A stretch of 64,000 nucleotides of DNA from Papio anubis (lineage: Eukaryota; Chordata; Mammalia; Primates; Cercopithecidae): assembly GCF_008728515.1 (NCBI RefSeq), contig NC_044981.1, forward strand, positions 135,223,937 to 135,287,936, written 5' to 3'. The position numbers were made by a program, and so were the translations under genes. The notes beneath the pieces are model-generated. The model searched no databases. It saw only the letters and a list, made by a program, of their open reading frames with translations, and was not told the DNA's origin. How positions within the stretch are numbered: the stretch's first letter is position 1; the number at the start of each line of letters is the position of its first letter. Of the stretch, positions 35,851-47,830 are shown one piece after another.

Positions 35851-37844
35851 GTCAGTATTAGTAAAAATGTGATAATTGATGATGAAAACAACAAACTTTT
35901 CACTGCCCTACTAATATAAATAACCCACCTTATGCCAATGACAGGGTTTACTGACATTAAAATAGTGTATTCTTCTTTAGTGGTTCCTAGCATTGCTTAT
36001 GTGTTTGGTTCTTCTTTATGTAATTATTTTTTAAATTGCAATAAGAAGTCAACTTGAGGACAATATTCTTCTATTAAATATTCAAATTACTTGCTTTCAT
36101 TAGAGATTAAATTTTTATAGTTATCCTTTGTTAAACATCTCAAAGACAGAGATCTTTTCCACCTTACTCATTATTGTAGGCCAGAAGTGATACAGCACCA
36201 GGAATGAGGTCACTGCTAAAAAAATATCTGTTGAATTATGTGTGAGGCTTGGACAGAGTTTTCTGATAAAGAGTTTTCTGAAAATTCATTGTGACTAGAA
36301 CAAAAACAAAGCACAAGCATCCAGGGAAGGGCTGGACCCACAAATCAGGTTGTAGTGCAGAGATTCTGAATTAACCATCTCCTGTGCATCAAGCCTAAAT
36401 CCTCTTGGCCTCACTGTGCTATCACTAATTTAAGCAGGCTTTTGGCCTGCTTCCTGCAGGTGCAACTTGACAGTTTAATTTCAGTCACTTGTTATACCTC
36501 TTACCTACTTTCCTGGGTATGTATACCTCTGTCGCTATGTCTGGCATCCGCTAGAATCTGTTTGGTATTCAGGCTTGTCCAACCAGAATGGTTGGATAGG
36601 TTCTACACAGACACCTCTGATCTAAAATTACAACTAGGATTTAATTTATAGAGGTATATCTGTGTGATGATACAGAAAGTCCTGTTGCACTAGAAGAATA
36701 ATTTATTACTTACATTTCCTGAGAGAAGGGATCATGCCACACCTGAGAGAAGGGAACAGGGCCACAAAAGAAATGTGAGGACAGTCAAGAGGCAGATGAC
36801 AGGAGCAAGAAGGCAAAGGCCAGAACCTTTATGTGGGATTTCCACAGAAAAGGGAAGAAAGGGCAGAGTGAACACTGTAGGATTGGCCAGTTTGAACAAT
36901 TCCGACAAGCTCAGAACTATAAGGATGTTCTCTAGTTGCCTGGTACCTGGCCTTAGAAGGATTTTGGGCCAGGAAAACATTGCCTTGGTACATGAGAGTC
37001 ACATCAGAACATAAGTGGGGATGGCCTTGAAATGGCCTGTCTGCATTTGAAAGCCACATTTTAGGCTAGCTGTCCAACACTCTCAGAAATTCTCTATCCC
37101 TGGAAGGTGCAGTTACTTCCCAGGTCTGGAAGGCTCCCAAGAGATTTATTATAAACGTGTTCTTCCCTTTTTAGATCTATCAACTATCTATTAACTATCC
37201 ATCAACTGTCTTTGTATCATCACCTACTTATCTATAATTTATTTCATTTTAAAAATAGTTGTATAAAGCTCCATCATATAAATATGTCATTATTTAACCA
37301 TTAATTCATTAATGAACATTCAGTAAAGTTGCTGCAAAGTATCTTTCCTGTGTAAGCTGTAATACAACAGGTCTTTTTACATCTTTAAATTATATTATTA
37401 AAAGTAGAATGACTGAATAGAGTTTATCAAATTTATTTTGGTATAAACTCGAGACAAAGATATACCTTTATTTCTTTTTCCTGGTATTTAGTCAATGAAC
37501 CCAATTACATAAATGTAATAATCTTTTCCGGCCATTGTTCCAAAGTACATTTATCATATACTATTTTTTAAAAAACAAAAATCTATCTCTAGATTATTTT
37601 TTCATTCAGAAACTCTGTTTTTTAAATTATACTCCAACGAGCTAGTAATCTGTCCATCTTGTGCATCACTCAGTGCTCACATGTCTAAAGATTGTGGCTA
37701 TATGACAAATTTTAATATCTGTTTAGAGAAGCCCCATACCAGTTTTGGGGTTTTTTTCGGTTTTTTTTTTTTGTTTTTTTGTTTTTTGTTTTTTTTAAGA
37801 AAAAAAGCTTCCTGGGTATTCTTATAGGCTTATTAATCTACACT
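35851..37844. other. Mixed unique DNA and possible LTR-like block
   Basis: 36660-37060 has the composition of a diverged LTR (CCTGAGAGAAGGGA... CTTTATGTGGGATTTCC) but I could not fix ends or family. 37170-37235 is a degenerate ATCT tract. 37740-37800 is a T/G low-complexity tract. No exon supported despite overlapping frames at 36732-37059. Confidence 0.35.
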
Positions 37845-38076
37845 GGGGATCATCCAACTTTTTGTAATGTCTAGGTAAAATTACAAGTTAAGTAATATTT
37901 TAAGTTTTGTAGCCCATTAGGTCTCTATCAAGTAATCTACCCAGCTTTTGTAGGGCAAAAATGCAATAGACAACATGTAAGTGAATGGGCATGGTATGGT
38001 TCAGTAAAATTTTATTTTTGAGAACAAGTGGTGGACTGGATTTGGCCCAGGGCCATAGATTGCCATACCCTGATCG
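37845..38076 (-). mobile_element. hAT-type MITE, opposite orientation to the one at 35.7 kb
   Basis: The reverse complement gives TCAGGGTATGGCAATCTATG, then 'CCACTTGTTCTCAAAAATAA' and 'AATAAAATTTTACTGAACCA', and on toward CCCAGTG. This is the same family as 35665-35850 in the other direction. It ends 62 bp before the target duplication of the Alu at 38155. Confidence 0.65.
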
Positions 38077-38154
38077 AGATAAAATTTACAATATATTGGC
38101 CAAGTATAACGTATACTTTTATCTGCTCATATCAGCCCCATTATTAAAACTCTT

Positions 38155-38436
38155 TTCTTTTTTTTTTTTTTTTTTTTTTTTTGAGACAGAGTCTCGCTCT
38201 GTCGCCCAGGCTGGAGTGCAGTGGCGAGATCTCGGCTCACTGCAAGCTCCGCCTCCCGGGTTTACGCCGTTCTCCTGCCTCAGCCTCCCGAGTAGCTGGG
38301 ACAACAGGCGCCCGCCATCACGCCCGGCTAGTTTTTTGTGTTTTTTAGTAGAGACGGGGTTTCACCGTGTTAGCCAGGATGGTCGATCTCCTGACCTCGT
38401 GATCCACCCGCCTCGGCCTCCCAAAATGCTAGGATT
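38155..38436 (-). mobile_element. 5'-truncated young Alu with 17-bp target duplication
   Basis: Antisense: T-tail then GAGACAGAGTCTCGCTCTGT onward, stopping at 'AAATGCTAGGATT', so about 28 bp of Alu 5' end is absent. Perfect direct repeat CCATTATTAAAACTCTT at 38138-38154 and 38437-38453 shows it inserted already truncated. A 4-bp gap (GGTCGATC for GGTCTCGATC) and the CTAG variant are present. Confidence 0.95.
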
Positions 38437-41130
38437 CCATTATTAAAACTCTTACTCTTTTTCCCCTTTCCTCGTCAAGTTATATGTCAGCTTTCATGAT
38501 CTGGTTAACCACCACCCTGACAGTCTTATTTACAAGGATTTCTGCGCATAGACTTAGACATGTCAAAATACTTCTTACAATTTATTATCTTTTGTATCTC
38601 CGCACTTTCGCAAAAAATTATTTTCTCTTCAAAAATGCTATTTCTGACTGGCAGGCAAAGCAAAATGGCAGAGTAGATCTTTCCAGCCATCCTACTCCCA
38701 CAGGAACATCAATTTGAACCACTATCCAAAAGAACCTTCACAAGAACTAAGGGAACCTGAACATGTGAGTGACATTATGAAGGCCCCTGGACTGCAAAGG
38801 TGAATAATATTGCGGTGGGATAGTAAAGGAATGGGTTCTCTGTGATTGTGATGCTTGCCCCCACCAAGCCATTATGGAAACACATGCAGAAAATCCCCCT
38901 GGACTCACAGTTTCTACAGTGAAAAAGTGAGCTGGATGGAGGTGAACCCTAGGCTTCACCACTATCCTGGGTCCCTCAGTGAGAGATTCACTCTGTATCA
39001 GCCCACAGGGAGAATCACAAATACTGATGTGGGGCCAAACCACCAGAAGTCAGTTCCAGTCAAAGGGAGGCGTGGGGCTAGGGGCAGCCAGCAGTGGTGC
39101 TTGGTAGTGGCTCACCATCTCTGCCAGAGGAGATCCCACACCAGAGAGGCTGTTTATGGGTGTCACACCGTAGCAAGCACAGTCCACAGATGCTCTGGAA
39201 TCTAGAGCCTGACTGGCTCTCCCACATAGTCTGGAGGGCCCTCCATAAATCTATCAGCCCATCTAGCTGGAACATGCTTTAGTGGTGGAGTCATTGTGAG
39301 ATTTGCATCTAACCTGGTCATCAGGTGCCCTCTAGTGCTTAAACAGAATACAATAGCCAGTTTTCTCAGAATTTCTCAACAAGCCCCCTGAAATAGAAAG
39401 GTCACAAACTCAGACGTTGAGGACTAGATGAAGAAAAAATGCTGACAAAACACACACACATACACAAAACATACAACCAAGAATACTGTGCTTAGCAAAA
39501 GTATATTTCAGAAAAGTAAGAGAAATAAAAAAAATTCCCTAACAAAAAAAAGCTGAGGAAATTTATTGCAACCAGGACTGCCTTATAAGAAATACTAAAT
39601 GAAGTTCTTTAAACTGAAACCAAAAAATGCTAATGTTTAGCATAATGACATCTGAAGGTATAAAGCAAATTTAGAATACTCTAACAAGACAATCGTGGAA
39701 CATGGACCATTTACACCCATCATAGGAAGGTTAAAAGACAAAACAAATGAAAATAATAATTATAAAACTTTGCTAAGGGATAAGCAATATAAAAACATAT
39801 AAATGAAGACATCAGAAATACAAAATGCAGGGAGGTAATGGAGCTAAAAAGTAAAGTGGGTTTCTTCTTATGATCAAAATTAAATTTTTATCACTTCGAA
39901 ATAACCTGTTATAGCCATAAGATGTTTTTAGTAAGCCTTGTGTTAATCACAAAACAAAAACATTTAATAGATACACTAAAAATAGAACGCCAGATCAAAA
40001 CATACTAACAGAGAAAATCACTTAATCACAAAGGAAGACAGTAAGAGAAAAAGAAAGAAACAAAGATTCTACAAAACAACCAGAAAGCACATAACAACAT
40101 AGCAAAAGCAAGCCGTCACCCATCAATAATGCCCTTTAATGTAAATGAATCAAATTATCTAATTCAAAGACATATAATTGCTCAATGGATTAAAAAATAA
40201 GACTCAACTTCATGCTGCCTACAGAGATGCACTTTTCCTGTAAGTGAATGCATAGACTGAAAATGAACGGATGGAAAAAAATATTCCATGCAAAGGGAAA
40301 TCAAAAGAAAGCACGAGTAGCTATACCTATATCAGATAAAATAGACCACAAGTCAAAACTATAAGAAGAGACAAACAAGGTCACTATATAATTATAAAGG
40401 GGTCAATACAAATAAGAAGATATAACAATCATAACTATATATATGCACTTAACATTGGGGCACCTAAATATATAAAGCAAACATTAATAGATCTAAAGAG
40501 GGAGACAGACAGCAATACAGTAACAGTAGAGAACTTCAATACCCAACTTTTAGCAATAAATAGATCATCTAGACAGATAATCAGCAAAGGAATATCAGAT
40601 TCAAACTGCACTCAAGACCAAATGGACCTAACAGACATTTACAGAACATCCAACAGATAAGAGAAATTCACATTCTTCTCAGCTGCAAATGGAACATTCT
40701 CCAGGATAGATCACATGTTATGTCATGGTAAAACAAGTTTTAACAAATTTTAAAAAATCTAAATCATATCAGTTATCTTTTCTAACAATAGTGGTATAAA
40801 ACTAGAAATTAACAACAGGAACTTCTTGGAAAACTGTACAAATACATGGAAATTAAGCATCATGCTCCTAAAAAACAATAGGTCAATGAAGAAATTAAAG
40901 GAGAATTCTAAAATATTCTTGAGACAAATGGAAATGGAAACACAGTATACTAAAACTTAAGGGAAACAGCAAAATTAGTTTTTAGAGGGAAAATTATAGC
41001 AATAAACATCTACATCCAAAAAGAAGAAATGTCTCAAATAAACTAACAATACACCTCAAGAAACTAAAAAAGCAAGAACAAACTAACCCCAAATTTAGTA
41101 GAGGAAAAGAATAATAAAGATCAAAGCACA

Positions 41131-41433
41131 GACTGGGCGCAGTGGCTCACGCCTGTAATCCCAGCCATTTGGGAAGCTGAAGTGGGTGGATCACAAGGTC
41201 AGGAGATCAAGACCATCCTGGATAACACAGTGAAACACTGTCTCTACTAAAAATACAAAAAAAAAAAAAAAAAAATTAACCAGGTATGGTGGCAGGTGCC
41301 TGTAGTCCCAGCTAGTCAGGAGGCTGAGGCAGGAGAATGGTGTGAACCCGGGAGGCAGAGCTTGCAGTGAGTCGAGATTGTGCCACTGCACTCCATCCTG
41401 GGCGACAGAGCAAGACTCCGTCTCAAAAAAAAA
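41131..41433 (+). mobile_element. Alu, sense, 11-bp target duplication
   Basis: GACTGGGCGCAGTGGCTCAC through both monomers, with an A19 middle linker and a short 3' A-tail. ATCAAAGCACA flanks it at 41120-41130 and 41434-41444, exactly joining the host L1 text. It carries many CpG-to-TpG changes, so it is older than the AluY copies nearby. Confidence 0.95.
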
Positions 41434-43640
41434 ATCAAAGCACAAATAAGTAAAATAGAGACAAAAAGTATAAAATATCAATAAAACAAAGATTTGGGTT
41501 TTTTTGAAAAGATAAACAAAATCAACAAATCTTTAGCCAGTATAAAATGAAAGAAGTCTCAACTAGATACAATTAGAGATGAAAAAGAAACCATTACAAC
41601 TGATACCACAAAAATACAAAAGATCATAAGAAACTACTGTGAACAATTATACATCAGAAATTTGAAAAAACCTAGAAGAAAGGAATAAATTCCTGGACAC
41701 ATAAAACCTATCAATATTGAATCAAAAAGAAATAGAAAATCTGAACAGACAAGTAAGTTACAAGATGGAAACAATAATAAAAGTCTCCCCATCAAAGAAA
41801 AGTTCAGGATGTGATGGCTTAGGAGAACTAGTATCAATACTTCATCGATGATTTCAAAATAAGTGAAAACTAGAAAACTCTCCTAACTCATTCTAACGGG
41901 CCAGTATTGCCCTGATTCCAAAACTAGATCAGGACACAACAAAAAATTAAAACTACGGGCCAATATTCCTGATGAACATAGCTGCAAAAAATCCTTGATA
42001 AAATACTAGAAATCAGTATTCAATCACACATTAAAACAATTATTTAGCATGATCAAGTGGGATTCATCCAAGAAATACATGGATGCTTTAATATACACAA
42101 GTCAATAAATGTGATATATTACATTAATGGAACAAAGGATTAAAAACACATAACCATCTCAAAAGATGCAGAAAAAGCATCTGACAAAAGTCAATATCTT
42201 TTCATTATAAAAATCTCTCAACAAATTAGGTGTAAAAGAAACATACCCCAATGTGATAAAGGCTATATTTGATCAACCCACAGCCCACATTATACTGGGG
42301 GGGGAGTAGAAACCTTCTCCTTTAAGATCTGAAACAAGAATGCCCACTTTCACAACTATTTGACATAGTACTAGAAGTCCTAACCAGAGCAATTAGGCAA
42401 GAGAAAGAAAGAAAAGCCATCCATATTGGAAAGAAGAAAGCCAAATTTTCCCTGTTTGGAGACAACATGATCTTATATAGAGAAAAAAACTAGACTCCAA
42501 CAAAATCTGTTAGAACTAATAAACAAATTCAGTAAAGTTGCAGGGAACAAAATCAACATACAAAAATCAGCAGCATTTCTAAATCTTAATAGTGAACTAT
42601 CTAAGAAAGAAATCGAGAAAGCAATCCCATTTACAGGAGCTACAAAAAATACTTGGAAATAAATTTGACCAAGGTAGGTCAAAGGTTTGTGCAATAAAAA
42701 ATATGAAACATTGTTGAAAGAAGGGTGAAGAGGACACAAATAAATGGAAATATATTCCATGTTCATGATTGGAAAAATTAATATTATTAAAATGTCCATG
42801 CTACACAAAGAAATCTACAAATTCAATCCAATCTTTATCAAAATTTCAAAGTCATTTTTCACAGAAATGAGAAAACAATCCTAAAATTCACGTGGAAACA
42901 CAAAAGACTCCAAATAGCCAAGGTAATATATAGCAAAAAGAAGATAGCTGGAGGCATCACACTATCTGATTTTTAAATAGACTCCAAAACTATAATAATC
43001 AAAACATCATGGTACTGGCATAAAAACAGACACATAGACCAATGGAACACATCAGAAAGCCCAGAAATAAATTCAGACATTTAGAGCCATGTGATTGTCG
43101 ATAAAATTGCCAAGAATACAATGAGGGAAAGACAAACTCTTCAATAAATGGTGCTGGGAAAGTCAGATATCAACATGCAGAATAATAAAATAAAATAAAA
43201 TAAAATGTGACCCCTATCTCTTACCATATTTAAAAAATCAAGTAAAAACAGATTAAATACTTTATTGTAAGACCCAAAATTATGAAATAACAAGAAGAAA
43301 ACGTAGGAGAAATGCTACATGACACCAGCCTGGGCAAGAAGTTTTCAGACAAAACTTCAAAAGCATGAGTGACAAAAGAAAAACAAACAAATGGGGCTAC
43401 ATCAAACTAAAAAGCTTCTGCACAGCAAGGGAAACAATCAACAAAGAAACAACCTACAGAATAGAAGAAAATATTTGCAAATTATACATCTGACAAGGGA
43501 TTAATATCCAGAATTTATAAAGAACTCACACAACTCAATAGCAATAATAATTACCATTATTATTATTATCTAATTAAAACAATGGGCAAAAGACATGAAT
43601 AGTCATTTCTCTAAAGAAGAAATACAAATGGCCAACAGGT

Positions 43641-43694
43641 ATATATATATACACACACACATTTATAAAGGGGGGTGTGTGTGTATATATATAC
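43641..43694. repeat. Perfect (TA)n(CA)n palindrome
   Basis: A 19-nt left arm, TATATATATACACACACAC (43642-43660), has its exact reverse complement at 43675-43693 across a 14-nt loop (ATTTATAAAGGGGG). More TA-rich sequence continues to 43726. Confidence 0.9.
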
Positions 43695-43726
43695 ATTTAT
43701 ATATATATTATGTATATAATATATAT

Positions 43727-44036
43727 ATAAAGAAAAAGAAGTTTAATGGACTCACAGTTCCACATGGCTGGGGAGGCCTCACAATCGTGGCAGAAAGTGA
43801 AGGAAGAGCAAACGCACGTTTTACGTGGTGGTAGGCAAGAAATTATGTGCAGCGTAACTGCCCTTTATAAACCCATCAGATCTCATGAGATGTATTCACT
43901 ATCCTGAGAACAGCATGGGAAAAACCTGCCCCCATGATTCAATTACCTCCAATCGGGTTCCTCCCATGATGCGTGGGGATTAAGGGAGCTACAATTCAAG
44001 ATTAAATTTGGGTGGGGACACAGGCAAACCACATCA
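43727..44036 (-). mobile_element. MST/THE1-type MaLR LTR, ended at its poly(A) site
   Basis: On the plus strand it reads AAGTTTAATGGACTCACAGT, CCACATGGCTGGGGAGGCCT, CCCATCAGATCTCATGAGAT, 'TTGGGTGGGGACACAGGCAA', the antisense of an MST/THE1 LTR. The distal part that would follow the poly(A) site (CCCAGTCTCGGGTATG-type text) is absent. Confidence 0.85.
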
Positions 44037-44175
44037 GATGGAATTTCTTATAGGACTTGAAACCTTGGGGAAACAAGTGATAGTGTGATTGATTTCTATC
44101 TCCATAGTGGTCTTTGTTTTTTACCTAGGTTGGTTCTAGGTAGGCTCTGGGCTGGACTGGCAAGGGAGATCCTGA

Positions 44176-45029
44176 TTCTTCTCAGTGCCACACAGCACTT
44201 ATTCTAAAATCAACCACATAATTGGAAGTAAAACACTCCTCAGTAAATGCAAAAGAATGGAAATCATAACAAACGGTCTCTCAGATCATGGTGCAATCAA
44301 ATTAGAATTCAGGATTAAGAAATTCACTCAAAACCACACAACTACATGGAAATTGAACAACCTGCTCCTGAATGACTCCTGGGTAAATAATGAAATTAAA
44401 GCAGAAATAAAGAAGTTCTTTGAAAACAATGAGAACAAAAACACAACGTACCAGAATCTCTGGTATGCAGCAAAAGCAGTGTTAAAAGGAAAATTTATAT
44501 CACTAAATGCCCACATCAGAAAGCTAGAAAGATCTCAAATAGATACCCTTACATTACAATTAAAAGAACTAGAGACACAAATCCAAGAGCTAGCAGAAGA
44601 CAAGAAATAACTAAGATTAGGGCAGAATTGAAGGAGATAGACACATGAAAAACCCTTCAAAAAAATCAATGAATCCAAAAGGTTGCTTTTTTAAAAAAAA
44701 ATTAACAAAATAGGCTGCTAGCTAGACCAATAAAGAAGAAAAGAGAGAAGAATCAAATAGACACAATAAAAATGATAAAGGGGATATCACCATTAACCCC
44801 ACAGAAATACACACTACAATCAAAGAGTAGTATAAACACCTCCATGCAAATAAACTAGGAAATCTAGAAGAAATGGATAAATTCCTGGATACATACACAC
44901 TCCCAAGACTAAACTGGGAAGAAGTTGAATCCCTGAATAGACAAAGAGCAAGTTCTGAAATTGAAGCAGTAATTAATAGCCTACCAACCAAAAAAGCCCA
45001 GGACCAGATGAATTCACAGCCAAATTCTA
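44176..45029 (+). mobile_element. Younger L1 ORF2 fragment inside the retro-insertion
   Basis: A 141-codon open frame (44185-44610) matches ORF2 endonuclease to linker of L1PA-type elements (FRIKKFTQNHTTTWKLNNLL..., ELETQIQELAEDK). Then comes AT-rich text and a second frame, 44873-45055, with the lead-in to the RT domain (EEVESLNRQRASSEIEAVIN). Both its ends are broken mid-ORF, and it is clearly less mutated than the host L1 around it. Confidence 0.85.
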
Positions 45030-45055
45030 CCAACAGGTATATTAAAAAGTGCTAG

Positions 45056-45367
45056 GCTGGGCCGGGGGCGGTGGCTCACGCCTGTAATCCCAGCACTTTG
45101 GGAGGCGGAGGCGGGCGGATCACGAGGTCAGGAGATGGAAACCATCCCATCCCGGCTCACACAGTGAAACCCCGTCTCTACTAAAAATACAAAAAACTAG
45201 CCGGTCGTGATGGCGGGCACCTGTAGTCCCAGCTACTCGGGAGGCTGAGGCAGGAGAATGGCATGAGCCCGCGAGGTGGAGCTTGCAGTGAGCCGAGATC
45301 CTACCACTGTACTCCAGCCTGGGCGACAGAGAGAGACTCCGTCTCAAAAAAAAAAAAGGGGGGGGGG
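45056..45367 (+). mobile_element. Young Alu (cercopithecid-type), sense, ending A12-G10
   Basis: GGCTGGGCCGGGGGCGGTGG start, both monomers, with CTAGCCGG variant. The A-tail (about 12 A) is followed by a run of about 10 G before CTCAATATCAC. It splits the host L1 between GTGCT and CAATATC. A clean target duplication cannot be read. Confidence 0.93.
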
Positions 45368-45420
45368 CTCAATATCACTAGCCATCAAGGAAATATAGAT
45401 CTATTTGAACTATTGAACTA

Positions 45421-46565
45421 TTAAGTACCATAAACATTATCTAGATAAATGTATTATTGTTCTTTCAGAAAAAGGAAAGAAGTTTGTTTTGATGGCTATT
45501 TTTTCAATAGAGAAAATCCAGCCTGCCTTTCCATGGTAGAGCTGCCCTTAAGATGGTCTGGTGGAGCTTAGATGTTTCTATTCTACATCATGCATTGAGC
45601 TAGATTTTGCTCTGTGAGTCAATTTAATAAACTTTCTTCATGTTCTAGTGGTTACATTTATAAAACACCCTTTGAATACCTTTGGTAAACTCTTTTCCAA
45701 CTTAACTTTCTCATATTTGGTTTGACAGGTTTAAATGCATCATTTAACTCCGAATTATGTGATGATCAACCAGGATTTTCTAATTTCGCCTTTCAGGGTT
45801 GCTTCTCCTTCATTAGTTGCATTAAAGATTATATATCAGAATATATATCATTTAAAATTATTCTCCGTACTTGTTCTTGTTTTCCTACATAATTCAATAA
45901 ATGTAATGTTCACTATCAGTCATTCTGCCAGTTCTACGAGTATTCTTTATTGGAAGAGGTTTGTACTGCAGTATATTCCTCAGAAAATGCTAGTGAAAGA
46001 TGAAACTGGGTATCTTTCAGTCTGTACTCTCTGATAGATGTCAGAGTCTGACATCTGCCCACTCTTTGCACCACAGCAGCCTCTAAGCAAAGTTATGTAG
46101 CCGATTGGATGAGGGATGCCAATTGATATAGGAGAGCAATTTCATAGTTTTCTTCAAGATCAACCAATTCTATCACATAAATTTGGATTTTGACAGAGGT
46201 AGGTTACTCATGTGGGCTACATTCTTGTAGACATATGACCTTATAAGTAATATGAATTCCTCAGTTTAGAATACATTTTGAAAGCAGTGATGATGAGTCA
46301 GGTGTAACTACAGCACTGAAAGACAGACCAGAGCTAGCCAAAGATGAGCAAAGAAAATGGTCAAAGAGAAACACAGAGAAGCTGGCATGTGGTCCCAGGT
46401 ATAATACCTTATTAACTAAAATTATCCATTTTTGACAAGAATGCAACAGAAAAGCTGTGTGTCCTTCTCAGTGCACCATTAAGAAGTTCTTAATGTCAAT
46501 GTGTTTTCACTGAAGATAGTTAGCTTGGTCATTATTTAAGGTGATTATTTTCTTTTTTTACTGAA
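45421..46565. other. Sequence without a recognised gene
   Basis: The 99-codon plus frame 45735-46034 and the 61-codon minus frame 46261-46446 show no motif and no convincing splice context. Not identified as repeat either. Confidence 0.35.
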
Positions 46566-46569
46566 GTGC

Positions 46570-47830
46570 TTTTTTTTTCTCAACAGTGTATACTGGAAAT
46601 AATCCCATAAGAGTTCATAGCAGTCTTCATCATTCTTTTTTTGCAGAAGCATAACACTCTCTTTTTTTAATGCAACCACTTTTCTATCAATATTTTGCAA
46701 TTACAAATGTTGTTACAACACATAAATTTACATCTTTCTATTTTGTTATTGATGTAGGCGTATCTTCAAGATTAGTATCTAGAAGTATGATTGCTGTGTC
46801 AAATGATAAGTGCATATTTGGTTTTGCTAGGTCTTGTCAACTTTCCTTACTGAAGGGTTGTACCAGATTACATTCCCACCAGCAATATGTCGTAAGACCT
46901 GGTTCCCCACAGCTTCACCAATGGAATGCTTATCACATATTCTAATTTTTATCAGTCTGATAGCTTAGAAATAGTATCTTAACATTTTAATTTGCATTTC
47001 TAAAATTATGAGTGATTTTAAACATTCATATGAGGGCTTTTTAAAAGTCTTTTTAAAATTTCTTTTATATCATTATTGTATCTTGTTGGTGAATGCCTAT
47101 TCGTGTCTTTTCCCAGTTTTTCTATCAGGTTTTAGCATTTGTTCTTCAAATTTTTGTTTGTTTGTTTCTGGTTTTTCTTTGTTTTTCTTTTTTGAGACAG
47201 GCTCTTATTCTGTCACCCAGCCTGGAGTACAGTGCCGCAATCACAGCTCACCTGCAGCCTCTACTGCTGAACCCATGTGATCCTTCTACCTCAGTCTCCT
47301 GAGTAGCTGGGACCACAGGTGCATGCCACCACACCTGTCTAATTTTTTTGTACTTTTTGTAGAGATGAGGTTTTGCCATGTTGTCCAGGCTGGTCTCAAA
47401 CTCCTGGGCTCAAGCGATCCACCCACTCTGGTCTCCCAAAGTTCTAGGATTACTGGCATGAGCGACCGCTCCCAGCCTTATTCTTCAAGTTTTCAGAGTT
47501 TTTTATATATTAGAGATATTTGCCATTTAAACATGGTCTGTGTTTGGAATATTCTGAATATTTTATGCCAGATAAATTATATTCTGTCTTTGTTTACATT
47601 GTTTTTGTGATGCAAAGTTTTTCATTGTTATGTGATCAAATCAATTATTTTTTATTGCCTATAAGTTTTGATTTAACCTCAGAAGGCCTGTGCTCCAAAA
47701 AAAGTTAAAGAGGAATTCACCCATACTTTCTCCAAGTACTTTTATATTGTGCTTTTTGTTTTTTGTTTTGTACACTTACCTCCCTTCCTTTTTGCCTTTC
47801 TCCTCTCATAGAAGTTATGCTTTTGGAAAA
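46570..47830 (-). mobile_element. Old L1 3' region, antisense, split by an AluJ-like element
   Basis: 'GTACCAGATTACATTCCCACC'-like text at 46860-46882, CTTCACCAATGGAATGCTTA, TTTAATTTGCATTTCTAAAA and, beyond the Alu, TATTAGAGATATTTGCCATT and 'AGAGGAATTCACCCATACTT' match an antisense L1M 3' end. Diverged. Confidence 0.65.
47150..47477 (-). mobile_element. Old Alu (AluJ-like), antisense
   Basis: T/G-rich tail, GAGACAGGCTCTTATTCTGT, 'CTCCTGGGCTCAAGCGATCC', and 'TTGCCATGTTGTCCAGGCTG', which are J-type features. TTGTTCTTCAA (47139-47149) and TTATTCTTCAA (47478-47488) form a duplication with one mismatch. Confidence 0.93.

Larger units (their letters stand above)
43645..45029 (-). mobile_element. 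Chimeric retro-insertion: antisense L1 + spacer + MST-type LTR + A/T tail
   Basis: The block is flanked by the 13-bp direct repeat CCAACAGGTATAT (43632-43644 and 45030-45042), and the host L1 text is continuous if one copy plus the block is removed. Read on the minus strand it contains: antisense of an L1 ORF2 piece (45029 to about 44176), about 140 bp of unassigned sequence, then a sense MST-type LTR (44036-43727). The LTR stops right after its polyadenylation region: ATTAAA at 43747-43742, then CTTCTTTTTCTTTA, then a TA/CA-rich tail. This is the structure expected for a spliced or unspliced polyadenylated transcript reinserted by L1 machinery, with the old poly(A) tail turned into a microsatellite. 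Inference; the flanking repeat and order are seen directly. Confidence 0.65.
38650..45420 (+). mobile_element. Primate-age L1 (host element), sense, with 5' end, interrupted three times
   Basis: Starts near 38655 with AAAATGGCAGAGTAGA and a GC-rich 5'UTR-like block to about 39340. ORF1 is not evident. From 39480 it follows L1 text through an ORF2 endonuclease part (40130-40900) and reverse-transcriptase part (41640-43000), reaching 'AAATGGCCAACAGGTATAT' at 43626-43644. It resumes at 45043 with TAAAAAGTGCT and then, after an Alu, CAATATCACTAGCC. The whole is in pieces because of the Alu at 41131, the 1.4-kb insertion at 43645-45029 and the Alu at 45056. Frames are broken. Confidence 0.8.

Noticed and set aside
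37985..38446. 153-codon plus-strand frame
   Set aside because: Composite of a hAT MITE end and an antisense Alu (ETESRSVAQAGVQW is the usual Alu translation).
38855..39205. 116-codon plus-strand frame
   Set aside because: Lies in L1 5'UTR-like sequence and is not ORF1; overlapping frames of similar size exist on the other strand.
44185..44610. 141-codon open frame on the plus strand
   Set aside because: It is L1 ORF2 (endonuclease/linker) in a fragment, not a host gene.
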